From contig NZ_QASA01000001.1 of the NCBI RefSeq assembly GCF_003340495.1, positions 2,232,001 through 2,296,000 of the forward strand: 64,000 nucleotides of DNA, given 5' to 3'. The DNA comes from Adhaeribacter pallidiroseus (GTDB lineage Bacteria > Bacteroidota > Bacteroidia > Cytophagales > Hymenobacteraceae). Under the pieces are notes generated by a model. The model ran no database searches. It saw nothing but the letters and a program-made list of their open reading frames with translations, and was not told where the DNA came from. Positions within the stretch are counted from its first letter, which is position 1. The number at the start of each line of letters is the position of its first letter. A program made the translations under genes and the position numbers. Positions 36,922 to 46,384 of the stretch are shown here, piece after piece.

Positions 36922-38160
36922 TTATTCGTACCGCAGTGATTCAATAGGGTCGAGCTTAGAAGCCCGGAAGGCCGGGTAATAACCAGAAATTAGGCCAACG
37001 GCCACGCAAACCAATAATCCTACAATTACCCACAACCAAGGCACAATAAAAGCCCCTTCGCCAATTAAAGAGGCTACTGCGTTACCCATTAATACGCCGA
37101 ATAATACCCCGGCCATTCCGCCTAAAAAGCAAATAACAATTGCTTCAATCAAAAATTGCTGCCGGATTTGGCGCGCTGTGGCTCCCAAGGCTTTGCGCAC
37201 GCCTATCTCCCGGGTACGTTCGGTTACCGACACCATCATAATATTCATGAGACCAATAGAAGCTCCCAGCAAAGTTATGAATCCAACTAAGCCACCGCCC
37301 ACTTTTAAGTATCCCGTAATCTCGTTCATGGATTTTAGCATGGAATCGCTCCGGTTGATTTCGAAAGAATCTTCCTGGCCCAACGGATCGCGGCGTACTT
37401 TCCGCATAATTCCGGTTGACTCGGCCATGGCATAAAACAAGTTTTCCTTTTTTAAAATCATGGTTTTAATTTCGTAGGTAAGTGCCTTTTGCCGAGGCAT
37501 TTGGTTCCCGGTAATTAAAGGAATAATTACTAACCTATCGGCTCCGCCACCCCCCATGTCGTTGCCGCTTTTTTCTAACTCACCTACTACCTTAAACCGG
37601 CGGCCTAGCATAAAGATAGAATTACCCACCGGGCTTTTACCCTTAAAAAGTTTATCTCCTATTTCACTGCCCACAATGGCCACATTGGCGCCATTTTCTA
37701 ATTCACTCGTCGAAAAAGGCCGGCCTACTGCCACGTTATAATTTTCGTTTATCAAATAGTTTTCGTCGCCGGCTTGTACATTTATGTTCGGGTTGGTTTT
37801 AACATTACCATTTTTTACGATGGTGGCGCCTGAAATAAAAGCCGACAAACTTACCCGGGCGTTTTCGCCCGAAATATCTTTGTATTGCCGGGCTTGCAAA
37901 AAGGTTATAGGAGGGTAAACTTTACCTTGTCGGCCATTTTGCGAGTATCGGTTTGTATAGCCTTTGCTGACAATATCGTAAGAATTAGCGCCCAAAGAGG
38001 AAAAAGTTTGGTCAATGGAATACTTAATAGAATCTACGGCGGTTAAAATGCCAACTAAAGACATGATACCAATAGAAACAATCAGTGCGGTTAACACCGT
38101 ACGCAGCAGATTACTCTGGATCGAGCGTAAACCTTCTTTAATATTTTCGATTAAATTCAT
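36922..38160 (-). CDS. MacB-like ABC transporter permease
   Basis: 412 residues. Architecture is MacB_PCD plus FtsX: one N-terminal helix (NLLRTVLTALIVSIGIMSLV), a periplasmic domain of about 230 residues, then three helices. SVTERTREIGVRKALGATAR, the cytoplasmic coupling motif, lies between the second and third. The C-terminus GYYPAFRASKLDPIESLRYE is typical. Such permeases work with a LolD/MacB-type ATPase and often an adaptor, exporting peptides, lipoproteins or drugs, or acting mechanically. No ATPase gene is adjacent, so the partner must be encoded elsewhere. A word-like attagaaattatgaattag repeat lies just downstream. Confidence 0.92.
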   Translation of the reverse strand: MNLIENIKEGLRSIQSNLLRTVLTALIVSIGIMSLVGILTAVDSIKYSIDQTFSSLGANSYDIVSKGYTNRYSQNGRQGKVYPPITFLQARQYKDISGENARVSLSAFISGATIVKNGNVKTNPNINVQAGDENYLINENYNVAVGRPFSTSELENGANVAIVGSEIGDKLFKGKSPVGNSIFMLGRRFKVVGELEKSGNDMGGGGADRLVIIPLITGNQMPRQKALTYEIKTMILKKENLFYAMAESTGIMRKVRRDPLGQEDSFEINRSDSMLKSMNEITGYLKVGGGLVGFITLLGASIGLMNIMMVSVTERTREIGVRKALGATARQIRQQFLIEAIVICFLGGMAGVLFGVLMGNAVASLIGEGAFIVPWLWVIVGLLVCVAVGLISGYYPAFRASKLDPIESLRYE

Positions 38161-38314
38161 GTGTTTTTAAAAAAAAAAGCAACCCGCTCTTAAAAAGAAA
38201 TCGTTAAAATAACTTTAAGCTGAATTGTCTAAATTTAAGAGCAATTTTTGAAATCCTGCACGTTTATAACGTAAAAATGTGTATGTTACCTTACATAATA
38301 AATTCTGGAAGCAC

Positions 38315-39580
38315 ATGACTGGTAAGATTATAAGCACTTTTGTGCTACTATTACTAATTACTTTTAAAGGATTAGCCTCCCAGGTGCTCATCCCGATGGA
38401 TGAAACGCAAAAAGACCATTTAAAGTCTTATGGCTTAGCTTACTGGGTGCTCCAAAACCAGGTAGAAGTAGATTGGCTACTAAATTACAAAGGCGGTTCT
38501 TTTTCGTTTCCGCACAGCCCAAAGCTTGAAAACGAAATGGTGGTGCGGGGCATTAGTTACCAGGTTATTTCGGATGCCCAATATAATCAAGTACTGGCCT
38601 TAATTGCCTCGCCGGAATCCAACATGGACGTTATGAAACTAGAAAAAGTCCCGAAAGTGGCGGTGTATTCTCCTAAAACTAAGCAACCCTGGGACGATGC
38701 TGTTACGTTGGTACTTACTTACGCCGAAATTCCTTATGACATTATCTACGACGAAGAAGTAATGGAAGGCGTTTTACCGAAGTATGATTGGCTACATTTA
38801 CACCACGAAGATTTTACCGGCCAATACGGTAAGTTTTACATGTCGTATAAAAGCTACCCTTGGTACATTGCCCAGCAACAGGAATCCGAAGCTACTGCCA
38901 AAAAAAATGGCTTTAATAAAGTTACCCAACTGAAATTAGCGGTAGCCAATAAAATTAAAGAATTTTGCGCCGGCGGCGGTTTTATGTTCGCGATGTGTTC
39001 CGCTACGGACACGTATGATATAGCCTTGGCCGCTTCCGGAGTAGATATTGTGGAAGCCATGTTTGATGGGGATGCTGCGGACCCGAACGCCCAACAAAAA
39101 CTGGATTACAGCAAAACTTTTGCTTTCAAAGATTTTACAATCAGCCGTAATCCCTATGATCCCGAGTTCTCCAACATTGACAACCAACAGCACGAACGGG
39201 GCTTAATGGAAAGTAACGATTTTTTTCAATTATTTACTTTTTCGGCTAAATGGGATCCCATTCCGACCATGCTCACGCAAAACCACGAGAAAACCGTGAA
39301 AGGCTTTATGGGCCAAACAACCGCCTTTAAAAAGAAACTAGTGAAAACAGATGTAATTGTGATGGGAGAAACAAAAGCCGCCAACGAAGTGCGCTACATG
39401 CACGGCACCTTAGGCAAAGGCACCTGGACTTTTTACGGAGGCCACGATCCCGAAGATTATCAGCACCACGTAGGCGAAGAACCTACGGATTTAGCCTTGC
39501 ATCCCAATTCGCCGGGATACCGCTTAATTCTTAATAATATACTTTTCCCAGCCGCCAAAAAGAAAAAATTAAAGACTTAG
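38315..39580 (+). CDS. Secreted glutamine-amidotransferase-like protein
   Basis: 421 residues from ATG 38315 (MTGKIISTFVLLLLITFKGL, a signal peptide ending near LAS). A GTG 36 bases upstream would bury the signal. The mature part includes VPKVAVYSPKTKQPWDDAV, HLHHEDFTGQYGKFYMSYK and CAGGGFMFAMCSATDTYDIA. In the last of these a Cys sits where class I amidotransferase-like folds place a nucleophile elbow, and a Gly/His-rich end follows (GTWTFYGGHDPEDYQHH). Homologues in Bacteroidota are often labelled asparagine synthetase B, which is not supported by any AsnB domain here. Function unknown; the likely location is the periplasm. Confidence 0.6.
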   Translation: MTGKIISTFVLLLLITFKGLASQVLIPMDETQKDHLKSYGLAYWVLQNQVEVDWLLNYKGGSFSFPHSPKLENEMVVRGISYQVISDAQYNQVLALIASPESNMDVMKLEKVPKVAVYSPKTKQPWDDAVTLVLTYAEIPYDIIYDEEVMEGVLPKYDWLHLHHEDFTGQYGKFYMSYKSYPWYIAQQQESEATAKKNGFNKVTQLKLAVANKIKEFCAGGGFMFAMCSATDTYDIALAASGVDIVEAMFDGDAADPNAQQKLDYSKTFAFKDFTISRNPYDPEFSNIDNQQHERGLMESNDFFQLFTFSAKWDPIPTMLTQNHEKTVKGFMGQTTAFKKKLVKTDVIVMGETKAANEVRYMHGTLGKGTWTFYGGHDPEDYQHHVGEEPTDLALHPNSPGYRLILNNILFPAAKKKKLKT

Positions 39581-39608
39581 GCAGTATTATTTTTAAATTC
39601 ATTGCATT

Positions 39609-39637
39609 AAAAGCCGGCTTGTCCGGCTTTTCTTTTT
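39609..39637 (+). terminator. Intrinsic terminator of the amidotransferase-like gene
   Basis: Arms aaaagccgg and ccggctttt around a short loop, followed by ctttttgg. Confidence 0.85.
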
Positions 39638-39790
39638 GGTATAAACTTAATAGTGGATTATTCCTCTTTACTCGTTTATTATATGTAAAATCCCATATTA
39701 GTTTAAAGCAAAATTGTAAATTTTAAAGTTTTTATAGCTATATATGTAAATTCAAAAATGTACATGTGTCTTTAAATTAATTCTGCTACC

Positions 39791-40561
39791 ATGAAAATTC
39801 AAAGTACACAAACCTTCGTCTTTTTATCACTGATTTGGTTAATTTCTGCTTGTTCCCTCATCAGTCATCACTCTGGCTACGATGCTAATCCCGTGTATGC
39901 ACCGTTTCACGAAAAAGCTAATGAGTTAAAATTAAGCGCTGGCTATGGACGCGTGTTAGGAATACAGGGAAATGCTTCTTATTCGCTTTCCAACCGCATA
40001 GCCGTAATGGCAGGAGGTGTATATAATCATCAAACTATTGGCACAATCGGCATTTTGGATGAAATCTACTTTAAAATAAAAAGCCATTATGCCGAAGGTG
40101 GTATAGGTTATTATTTTCCGGTTGAAGGAAAAGCCATTACCCAAGTTGAAATATTTGCTGGTTTAGGATCCGGCATCATAAATAAAAAAACAGATTTTGA
40201 TAAAAATTTTTCAGGGAGTTACCAGGAATGGAACAGTAGTTTTCAAAAAACTTTTATTTTAATTACGGCTAAAAAACCAACCACCGATAATCTGGACATA
40301 GGCTTTGCTAATCGCTTGTCTTTGATTCATTTTGATAAATTACAGTATAGTTCTTATAACGATTCGGCCCGCAATACTAATTTAAATTCTTTAGTAACGG
40401 AACCAGTTTTGATTGTAAACTATGGCAAACGCCTAAAATTTACTTCTCAGGTTGGTGTCGCTATTCCATTAACAACACCTTTTAAAACTACCTCTGGCAC
40501 CAGGTATGCAAATGCAAGCGGCATTTTTCAAATCGGAGTAAAGTATGACTTAATAAAGTAG
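39791..40561 (+). CDS. Outer-membrane lipoprotein/barrel-like hypothetical
   Basis: 256 residues. The N-terminus (MKIQSTQTFVFLSLIWLISA followed by Cys21) is a lipoprotein signal. The rest alternates like an outer-membrane beta-barrel (AGYGRVLGIQGNASYSLSNR, AEGGIGYYFPV, QVEIFAGLGSG, QIGVKYDLIK at the C-terminus). Unnamed family common in Bacteroidota. A short word-like repeat (ccagtaacgaacc) lies downstream. Confidence 0.6.
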   Translation: MKIQSTQTFVFLSLIWLISACSLISHHSGYDANPVYAPFHEKANELKLSAGYGRVLGIQGNASYSLSNRIAVMAGGVYNHQTIGTIGILDEIYFKIKSHYAEGGIGYYFPVEGKAITQVEIFAGLGSGIINKKTDFDKNFSGSYQEWNSSFQKTFILITAKKPTTDNLDIGFANRLSLIHFDKLQYSSYNDSARNTNLNSLVTEPVLIVNYGKRLKFTSQVGVAIPLTTPFKTTSGTRYANASGIFQIGVKYDLIK

Positions 40562-40598
40562 TTTTTTAAATTTCCAGTAACGAACCACCAATAACTTT

Positions 40599-41210
40599 TT
40601 AATGCATCCGGTCCGGCCGGTGTTCCAGGTTGCGGATGATATCGGCTTCAATTTTTAATAATTCCTGAAGCCGGGCGTCTACTATTTCGGCGGGCATGTA
40701 CTCTTTGGCTAATTTCACAAAACTCACGTAATGTCCGGCTTCAGAAGCCATTAATTCATAATAAAATTTTTGCAAGCCTTCGTCCGGAATATTTTTCCAG
40801 AGCAGTTTAAAACGTTCGCAGCTGCGGGCTTCTATTAAGGCATTTACCAGCAAGTGGTCCATTAACTGGCGCTCGCGCTTATCGCCTTTGCGAATGTGCT
40901 TGCTTAATTCCACTACGTATTCATCCGGACGATTACGGCCTAAAGCATAACCTCTTTTTTTTAGCTCTTCGAGTACCCGCTCAAAATGTCCCCATTCTTC
41001 GGCCACTAAGGCCGTCATTTCGTCTACAAGCTTAGTCTTGTCGGGGTATTTTACAATTAAAGAAATACCCGATGTTGCGGCTTTTTGTTCGCAGTAGGCG
41101 TGATCCACTAATATTTCTTCAATGTTTTTTTCGGCAATATTCACCCAGCGCGGGTCTGTAGGCAGTTTTAATTTTAAAATAGTTTTGCCCGGATTCGTCA
41201 TTTCTTCCAT
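40599..41210 (-). CDS. miaE: tRNA-(ms2io6A)-hydroxylase
   Basis: 203 residues from ATG 41210 (MEEMTNPGKTILKLKLPTDP). An ATG 24 bases upstream starts inside the repeat at 41221-41250 and was rejected. MiaE is a ferritin-like di-iron monooxygenase that hydroxylates the isopentenyl group of ms2i6A37 in tRNA. The expected ligands lie in DHAYCEQKAA, EEWGHFERVLEELKKRG, EARSCERFKLLW and ASEAGHYVSFVKLA. The window also encodes miaB, which makes the ms2 group, so two enzymes of the same modification are present. Confidence 0.92.
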   Translation of the reverse strand: MEEMTNPGKTILKLKLPTDPRWVNIAEKNIEEILVDHAYCEQKAATSGISLIVKYPDKTKLVDEMTALVAEEWGHFERVLEELKKRGYALGRNRPDEYVVELSKHIRKGDKRERQLMDHLLVNALIEARSCERFKLLWKNIPDEGLQKFYYELMASEAGHYVSFVKLAKEYMPAEIVDARLQELLKIEADIIRNLEHRPDRMH

Positions 41211-41220
41211 GTGTGTTGTG

Positions 41221-41358
41221 GTTGCGGGTTGCAAGTTACAGGTTGCAGATTTTTAAACAATTATGGTCGTTTAATCTTGTGTTTGGGTATATAGCCTGTA
41301 GCTTACAATATAAACCTTGTAGTTTAACTTGTAATCTGCAACTGGTAACCTGTAACCA
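41221..41358. repeat. Word-like repeat pair (gttgcaagttacaggtt type), copy 1
   Basis: Left part 41221-41250 contains gcgggttgcaagttacaggt followed by tgcagat. Right part 41327-41358 contains aacttgtaatctgcaactgg followed by taacctgtaacc, the reverse complement of the same words in another order. It lies between two minus-strand genes. Copy 2 is at 51891-52022. Confidence 0.75.
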
Positions 41359-41360
41359 GG

Positions 41361-43289
41361 TTAATCGAAAAACATCCAGCGCAGGCCAAAAGTTAAATTA
41401 CGGGGCTGGCCTAGATAAATGGGAGTAGTAAAATACCCATCTGCCGGAAAGCCTTGGTTCACGTGGGCCATTTTTACGAAAATATTAAATGATTTAATAT
41501 CAGCTGTTATGAATGCGTCTATTAAAGGGTACGAAGGAATTAAGAAACGATTTTGCACATTCTGCACATCTTGTAAGTAAAATTGCTGAGTGACCGGCAT
41601 GTAATTATCGGCGTAGAAATCATCCTGCATGTACATCTCCGCCCCTACTTGCCCGTACAATGCTTTTTTAAATAAATGCCCCTGGAAATAGACCTTCGTA
41701 TTTACCATCCATTTAGGTACCCGGATCACCTCGGCTTTGCTGTTATCGGCGTAAACAAAATTATTCTCCCAATGAAAAGTTTTTAACGCTAAATGATGCT
41801 TTACTGATAAAGTATATAATTGTAGCTGGTTAGAAGTTTGGACCGGAACCGCATTTTCATTAAAATAAGTATAGTTTTGAATGTTGGTCCTGGCCAGTTC
41901 GGCATCTAACGAATTATGGAACAAGGTCCCATTTACCCGCACCGCTGAACGGTCGGCTACCGTATTTTGAAACGTGTTTGTGTTTATATGATCCCATTTA
42001 AAATGATTTGATAGTACCCGCTGTTGGGTTAAGGTGGGCGAATACGACGTACGCGATTGCGAAACGGTTAAAAACTTTAGTCGTAAGGCGGCTTCTAAGC
42101 GATAATCTTTAAATAATTGGTATTCCCCGTCAACGGTAACATTAAAAACATCCCGGAATAAAAATTCCCCGTGTCCGCCTAAAAAATATTGTTTAAAGTT
42201 ACGTTTATAGCCCAACCTAATCGTATCATTTACCTGCTTATAATTTACCTGGAACAGATTATTGGCATAGCTCCCATTTCGTTGTTTAAAATACCCTCGA
42301 AAATAATGTAATTTGCTGTCGCTCATAACACCTATCGAATTCTCTAAATACCGAAAATTGCTGCCATCACTGGTTCTTACCGTGTCGTAATTCACAACAG
42401 GATAAAATATTAAAGAATCGCCTATATAAGATAACCCAGTATCTTTAAACCGGTTGAATTGCGAGCGATAGTCTAAAGTATGGTATACCTTAAAATAATC
42501 TTTGGCAATTTGGTAAACCTGGCTTATATGTAGGTTTTTACGATATTCCCGGTTAGTAGCGGTAGTTAATATTACTTGTACATTATCTATTTGGTACAAG
42601 CTATCAATACTTCCCTCATCCGCAGTATTCCTCTGGATGCCACCAGATTCCAAAATAGCTTGTTCGGCATAATTAAGATTCGCAAAAAGATGGTAGCGGT
42701 TTTCTTTGGTTTGCAAGTGAGTAAATAAAGTTATGCCGGTACGTTCTACCTGGCGGGTGCCCCGGGTGGCACTGGTACCATAAAATTTTTCGCTGGAGAT
42801 CCGTTCGTAAGTAAAACCCACACTGGCATTTTCATTTATATTCCGGCTGAATGTTCCGTCGAAGATTTGCTGCCCATTTCCTCCTTGCACGTAACTCAAC
42901 CGGGAATAAGGTGATTTAGAGTCGAAATACGTCTGATTGGCCGGATTGTAATTATAACGATCGAAGATAGAACGACCATAACGAGCCCCAATTTGGGTGG
43001 GGAGCGTAAAATACAACCTCTTAGAAGGTGTAGCTAAAATGCCTAAATCCTGGTAAAAAGTAGTATCGTTGTACCAGTTCCGGATTTGTTGCAAGTTGTT
43101 TAAAGTAGTATCTACTTGTTGTAACTCGTACTTACCCCGGAAGATATCGTTTTCTTGCAAAACCCGGGTAGTTTTAGGACTGTATAAATTAACCGTGGAA
43201 TCATTTAAAATTTGAGCCTGGGCATTATAAAAGCCAGAAAGGCAGAATATAACCAATACTAAAAGGGACAGAATGTACTTCACGCTCAA
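41361..43289 (-). CDS. Putative porin (Porin_10-type)
   Basis: 642 residues. The signal peptide (ILSLLVLVIFCLSGFYNAQA) is cleaved near AQA. The N-terminal motif TLNNLQQIRNWYNDTTFYQD followed by LGILATPSKRLYF and GARYGRSIFDRYNYNP is the pattern of the Porin_10 (PF14121) family in Bacteroidota. About 20 beta strands follow, and the last residues LTFGLRWMFFD give an aromatic-ended barrel closure signal. It is expected in the outer membrane; transport specificity is unknown. It begins two bases after the lpxK stop, so the two are co-transcribed. Confidence 0.88.
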   Translation of the reverse strand: MSVKYILSLLVLVIFCLSGFYNAQAQILNDSTVNLYSPKTTRVLQENDIFRGKYELQQVDTTLNNLQQIRNWYNDTTFYQDLGILATPSKRLYFTLPTQIGARYGRSIFDRYNYNPANQTYFDSKSPYSRLSYVQGGNGQQIFDGTFSRNINENASVGFTYERISSEKFYGTSATRGTRQVERTGITLFTHLQTKENRYHLFANLNYAEQAILESGGIQRNTADEGSIDSLYQIDNVQVILTTATNREYRKNLHISQVYQIAKDYFKVYHTLDYRSQFNRFKDTGLSYIGDSLIFYPVVNYDTVRTSDGSNFRYLENSIGVMSDSKLHYFRGYFKQRNGSYANNLFQVNYKQVNDTIRLGYKRNFKQYFLGGHGEFLFRDVFNVTVDGEYQLFKDYRLEAALRLKFLTVSQSRTSYSPTLTQQRVLSNHFKWDHINTNTFQNTVADRSAVRVNGTLFHNSLDAELARTNIQNYTYFNENAVPVQTSNQLQLYTLSVKHHLALKTFHWENNFVYADNSKAEVIRVPKWMVNTKVYFQGHLFKKALYGQVGAEMYMQDDFYADNYMPVTQQFYLQDVQNVQNRFLIPSYPLIDAFITADIKSFNIFVKMAHVNQGFPADGYFTTPIYLGQPRNLTFGLRWMFFD

Positions 43290-43291
43290 AA

Positions 43292-44353
43292 TTAATTATT
43301 TTCCGGTTTACTCTTGCTAGCTACGTGGTTTAAAATAAAGGCATCAAAATCCTGCTGATCCTTAACAAAAGCAACTCGAATTGGCAAATAAAACAAAGGT
43401 GCTGTTTTCCAAAATGGTTTTAATTTTGGTGCCATTAATTTAACAGCATCTTTTCGGGTAGTAATTATAACTACTGAGTTATTATGGGAGTAACGCTGCC
43501 AATCCGCAAAAATTTTCGCAACTTCCGATTCAGTATAAGCATGATGATCCGGAAACGCATAATGATGCAAAAGATCGTAAGCTTGTTGTTGTAAATAATT
43601 TAGCAAAGGCTTAGCGTTGGCAATGGCCGTTATTAATAATACCTTCTTGCTTACAGACGAACTTTGAAAACAAGGCACTAGCTTACCGTACTCGTAAAAA
43701 GTAAAAAAAACTGGTATAGGTTTATTGGCGCGGGAAACCACCTGTTTTTTAATTTTTAATGTTTGTTCCTGGCTAATCGTACCCGGGCATTTGGTAACAA
43801 TAATAGCATCGGCGCGATTAGCTCCTACTGCAAATTCCCGTAACCGCCCGGCAGGCAAAACTAAATCCTGGTAAAATAAACGGGAATAATCCGTTAACAG
43901 AATATTTAAAGAGGGGGTTACTCTCCGATGCTGGTAAGCGTCATCCAAAATAATGGCTTCCAAATCCGGAAATTGCGCAAGTAGCCGCGTGATCCCTATT
44001 GCCCGATTTCCCGCTACTGCCACCCGCACGGCCGGGTAATCCAAGTAATACTGAAATGGTTCGTCGCCTAAAGATTCTACCGTGGCTGAAGCATTCGCTA
44101 ATAAGTAACCTGTGGATTTTCGTTTATAGCCGCGACTAAGAGTAGCCACTTTTTTATAATGCAGTAAACGCAACAGGTATTCTACGTGCGGTGTTTTACC
44201 TGTGCCTCCCACCGTTAAGTTGCCGATACTGATAACGGGTACTTTAAAATGAGCCGATGTAAATAATTTTTGATCATACAATTTATTCCGCACCAACATA
44301 GTACCGCCGTAGAGCAGCGAAAACGGATACAATAAAAAAGAGATAACATTCAT
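43292..44353 (-). CDS. lpxK: Tetraacyldisaccharide 4'-kinase
   Basis: 353 residues from ATG 44353 (MNVISFLLYPFSLLYGGTML). An ATG 21 bases upstream is possible but the family usually starts here. LpxK phosphorylates the lipid A disaccharide at the 4' position at the inner membrane. The Walker A-like loop is ISIGNLTVGGTGKTPHVEYL, with LSRGYKRKSTGYL, LGDEPFQY and DDAYQHRRV (catalytic Asp region) as expected. It is divergent from the Nif3-like gene, an arrangement often seen in Cytophagales (from memory), and abuts the porin gene. Confidence 0.95.
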   Translation of the reverse strand: MNVISFLLYPFSLLYGGTMLVRNKLYDQKLFTSAHFKVPVISIGNLTVGGTGKTPHVEYLLRLLHYKKVATLSRGYKRKSTGYLLANASATVESLGDEPFQYYLDYPAVRVAVAGNRAIGITRLLAQFPDLEAIILDDAYQHRRVTPSLNILLTDYSRLFYQDLVLPAGRLREFAVGANRADAIIVTKCPGTISQEQTLKIKKQVVSRANKPIPVFFTFYEYGKLVPCFQSSSVSKKVLLITAIANAKPLLNYLQQQAYDLLHHYAFPDHHAYTESEVAKIFADWQRYSHNNSVVIITTRKDAVKLMAPKLKPFWKTAPLFYLPIRVAFVKDQQDFDAFILNHVASKSKPENN

Positions 44354-44399
44354 GCCCCTCATTGATTCAAACAAAATTAAACTATTTTTAAGCTCTCGT

Positions 44400-44407
44400 T
44401 AAATTTG
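44400..44407 (+). promoter_or_regulatory. -7 box of the Nif3-like gene
   Basis: TAAATTTG matches TAnnTTTG, 23 bases before the ATG at 44431. The -33 position holds only a T-run. Confidence 0.45.
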
Positions 44408-44430
44408 GCTCCACAAATTAGGTTTATAAA

Positions 44431-45528
44431 ATGTTTAAAATAAAAGATTTAATTTATTTGTTAGAGCAAGTGGCTCCTCCGGCTTACCAGGAATCGTACG
44501 ATAATGTGGGTTTACAAACGGGAAATGTACAAGATACCATTACCGGAGTATTGTTAACTTTAGATTGCACCGAAGCCGTTATAAACGAAGCTATACAAAA
44601 TAATTGCAACCTGATCATTGCCCATCATCCCGTAATATTTAAACCGCTTAAAAAATTAACGGGTCAGAATGCCGTTGAAAAAATTATTATAAAAGCGGTG
44701 CAAAATAATCTGGCCATTTACGCCTGTCATACCAATCTGGATAGCGTAATAAACGGGGTAAACAGCAAAATATGCCAAAAGTTAGGTTTAATAAATACGC
44801 GTATTCTGGCGCCTAAAGCCGGGATCTTACGCAAACTAGTTACATTTATTCCGGTCAGTAACACTTCCCAAGTTTTGCAGGCTTTACATCAAGCCGGGGC
44901 GGGCCACATGGGAGATTACGAAAACTGTTCTTTTCAGGTAACTGGTCAAGGCAGCTTTAAACCCATTAATAACGCCAATCCCGCTATTGGAGAAATTAAC
45001 AAGCAAGAATTTGTGGAAGAAAACCGGGTAGAAGTAATTTTTCCGGCTTATCTCGAAAGCAAATTAACAAAAGCCTTGTTCCAAGCGCATCCTTACGAAG
45101 AAGTAGCGTACGACATTATCTCTTTAAACAATTATAACCAGCAAGTAGGGGCCGGTATGATCGGCGATTTACCCGATTCTCTCTCCGAGTCTGACTTTAT
45201 AACCTATTTAAAAGAGAAAATGGGGCTGCAGATGGTAAAGCATACCGCCTTCCAAAATAAAAATTTAAAAAAAGTGGCTGTTTGCGGCGGCACGGGAAGT
45301 TTTTTAATGAAAGATGCTTTGCATCAACAAGCGGATGTATTTATAACCGCGGATTTAAAATACCACGAATATTTTGCGGCTGAAGACAAAATGATGTTGG
45401 CCGACATTGGCCACTACGAGAGCGAAGTTTATACAAAGGAATTATTTTATGAAATTATTAAAAATAAATTCACTAATTTTGCAGTCTTATTATCAAAAGT
45501 AAATACCAATCCTGTCAGATATAGTTAA
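44431..45528 (+). CDS. Nif3-like dinuclear metal-centre protein
   Basis: 365 residues, the long form with an inserted CutA1-like middle domain. Metal ligands are visible in IIAHHPVIFK (His-His), CHTNLDSVINGVN and the C-terminal TADLKYHEYFAAEDKMMLAD plus IGHYESE. The family (YbgI/YqfO/GTP cyclohydrolase I type 2 homologue) forms hexameric rings of unclear function. It is seven bases upstream of the zinc-ribbon gene and co-transcribed with it. Confidence 0.93.
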   Translation: MFKIKDLIYLLEQVAPPAYQESYDNVGLQTGNVQDTITGVLLTLDCTEAVINEAIQNNCNLIIAHHPVIFKPLKKLTGQNAVEKIIIKAVQNNLAIYACHTNLDSVINGVNSKICQKLGLINTRILAPKAGILRKLVTFIPVSNTSQVLQALHQAGAGHMGDYENCSFQVTGQGSFKPINNANPAIGEINKQEFVEENRVEVIFPAYLESKLTKALFQAHPYEEVAYDIISLNNYNQQVGAGMIGDLPDSLSESDFITYLKEKMGLQMVKHTAFQNKNLKKVAVCGGTGSFLMKDALHQQADVFITADLKYHEYFAAEDKMMLADIGHYESEVYTKELFYEIIKNKFTNFAVLLSKVNTNPVRYS

Positions 45529-45535
45529 TCACTAC

Positions 45536-46270
45536 ATGGAAAGTACCGTAGCTAGTAAATTAGAAGCCCTCATGAAGCTTCAGCAAATTGATTCCCAATT
45601 AGACGAAATCAGACGTGTTCGGGGAGATTTACCGGAAGAAGTTAGGGACTTGGAAGATGAAATAGCCGGTTACGAAGTTCGGGTAAATAAATTTGACGAA
45701 GAGATTGAAGGTTTAAATCAAACGATTGCCGCCCGCAAGCAAGCCATTAAAGATTCCGAAGGTTTAATTCGCAAGTACGAAGACCAACAATCAAACGTCC
45801 GCAACAATCGGGAATACGACGCCATTACCAAAGAAATTGAATTACAAAAGCTGGAAATTCAGATTTCGGAGAAAAAAATTAAAGAGGCTTATTACCAAAT
45901 AGATCAAAAACACCACGATATAGCCGGAACCAAGCAAAAACTGGAAGAACGTAGCAAAGACTTAAATTCGAAAACCGGCGAGTTAAACGTAATTGTTTCG
46001 GAAAGTGAAGAAGAAGAACGCCTGTTATTAGCTGACCGAGAAAAAGCGGTAAAAAATATTGAAGAACGGTTATTTAATGCGTATAGCCGGATCCGGCAAA
46101 ATGTACGCAATGGCTTAGCCGTAGTTACCGTAAAGCGCGATGCCTGCGGAGGTTGCTTTAATACTGTTCCGCCACAACGGCAATCGGATATCGCTTCGCA
46201 CAAAAAAATTATTGTTTGTGAACATTGCGGACGTATTTTCGCCGATGTAGAACAAAAAGCAGTTATTTAA
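45536..46270 (+). CDS. Coiled-coil protein with C4 zinc ribbon
   Basis: 244 residues. The first 180 form a long coiled coil (LEALMKLQQIDSQLDEIRRV onward, with heptad Leu/Glu/Lys pattern). The C-terminal domain is a four-Cys zinc ribbon: CGGC at RDACGGCFNTVPPQ and CEHC at VCEHCGRIFADVE. This is the PF02591-type protein that usually follows nif3-like genes; the function is unknown, with RNA- or protein-binding suggested by the ribbon. The operon ends in a strong terminator. Confidence 0.9.
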   Translation: MESTVASKLEALMKLQQIDSQLDEIRRVRGDLPEEVRDLEDEIAGYEVRVNKFDEEIEGLNQTIAARKQAIKDSEGLIRKYEDQQSNVRNNREYDAITKEIELQKLEIQISEKKIKEAYYQIDQKHHDIAGTKQKLEERSKDLNSKTGELNVIVSESEEEERLLLADREKAVKNIEERLFNAYSRIRQNVRNGLAVVTVKRDACGGCFNTVPPQRQSDIASHKKIIVCEHCGRIFADVEQKAVI

Positions 46271-46291
46271 GTAAATTTTTTTTAAAATTTT

Positions 46292-46329
46292 TAACAAAAA
46301 AGGATGGCCTAGGGTCATCCTTTTTTGTT
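46292..46329 (+). terminator. Intrinsic terminator after the zinc-ribbon gene
   Basis: Perfect 14-bp arms aacaaaaaaggatg (46293-46306) and catccttttttgtt (46316-46329) with a nine-base loop and T-run. Confidence 0.9.
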
Positions 46330-46373
46330 TTATACCTACTGCTAAATTCAAGAAAGAAATTAAAGTTAAGCTA

Positions 46374-46381
46374 TATTTTTG
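46374..46381 (+). promoter_or_regulatory. -7 box directly before pabB
   Basis: TATTTTTG matches TAnnTTTG and ends only three bases before the ATG at 46385, so the message probably begins at the start codon. Confidence 0.5.
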
Positions 46382-46384
46382 CGC

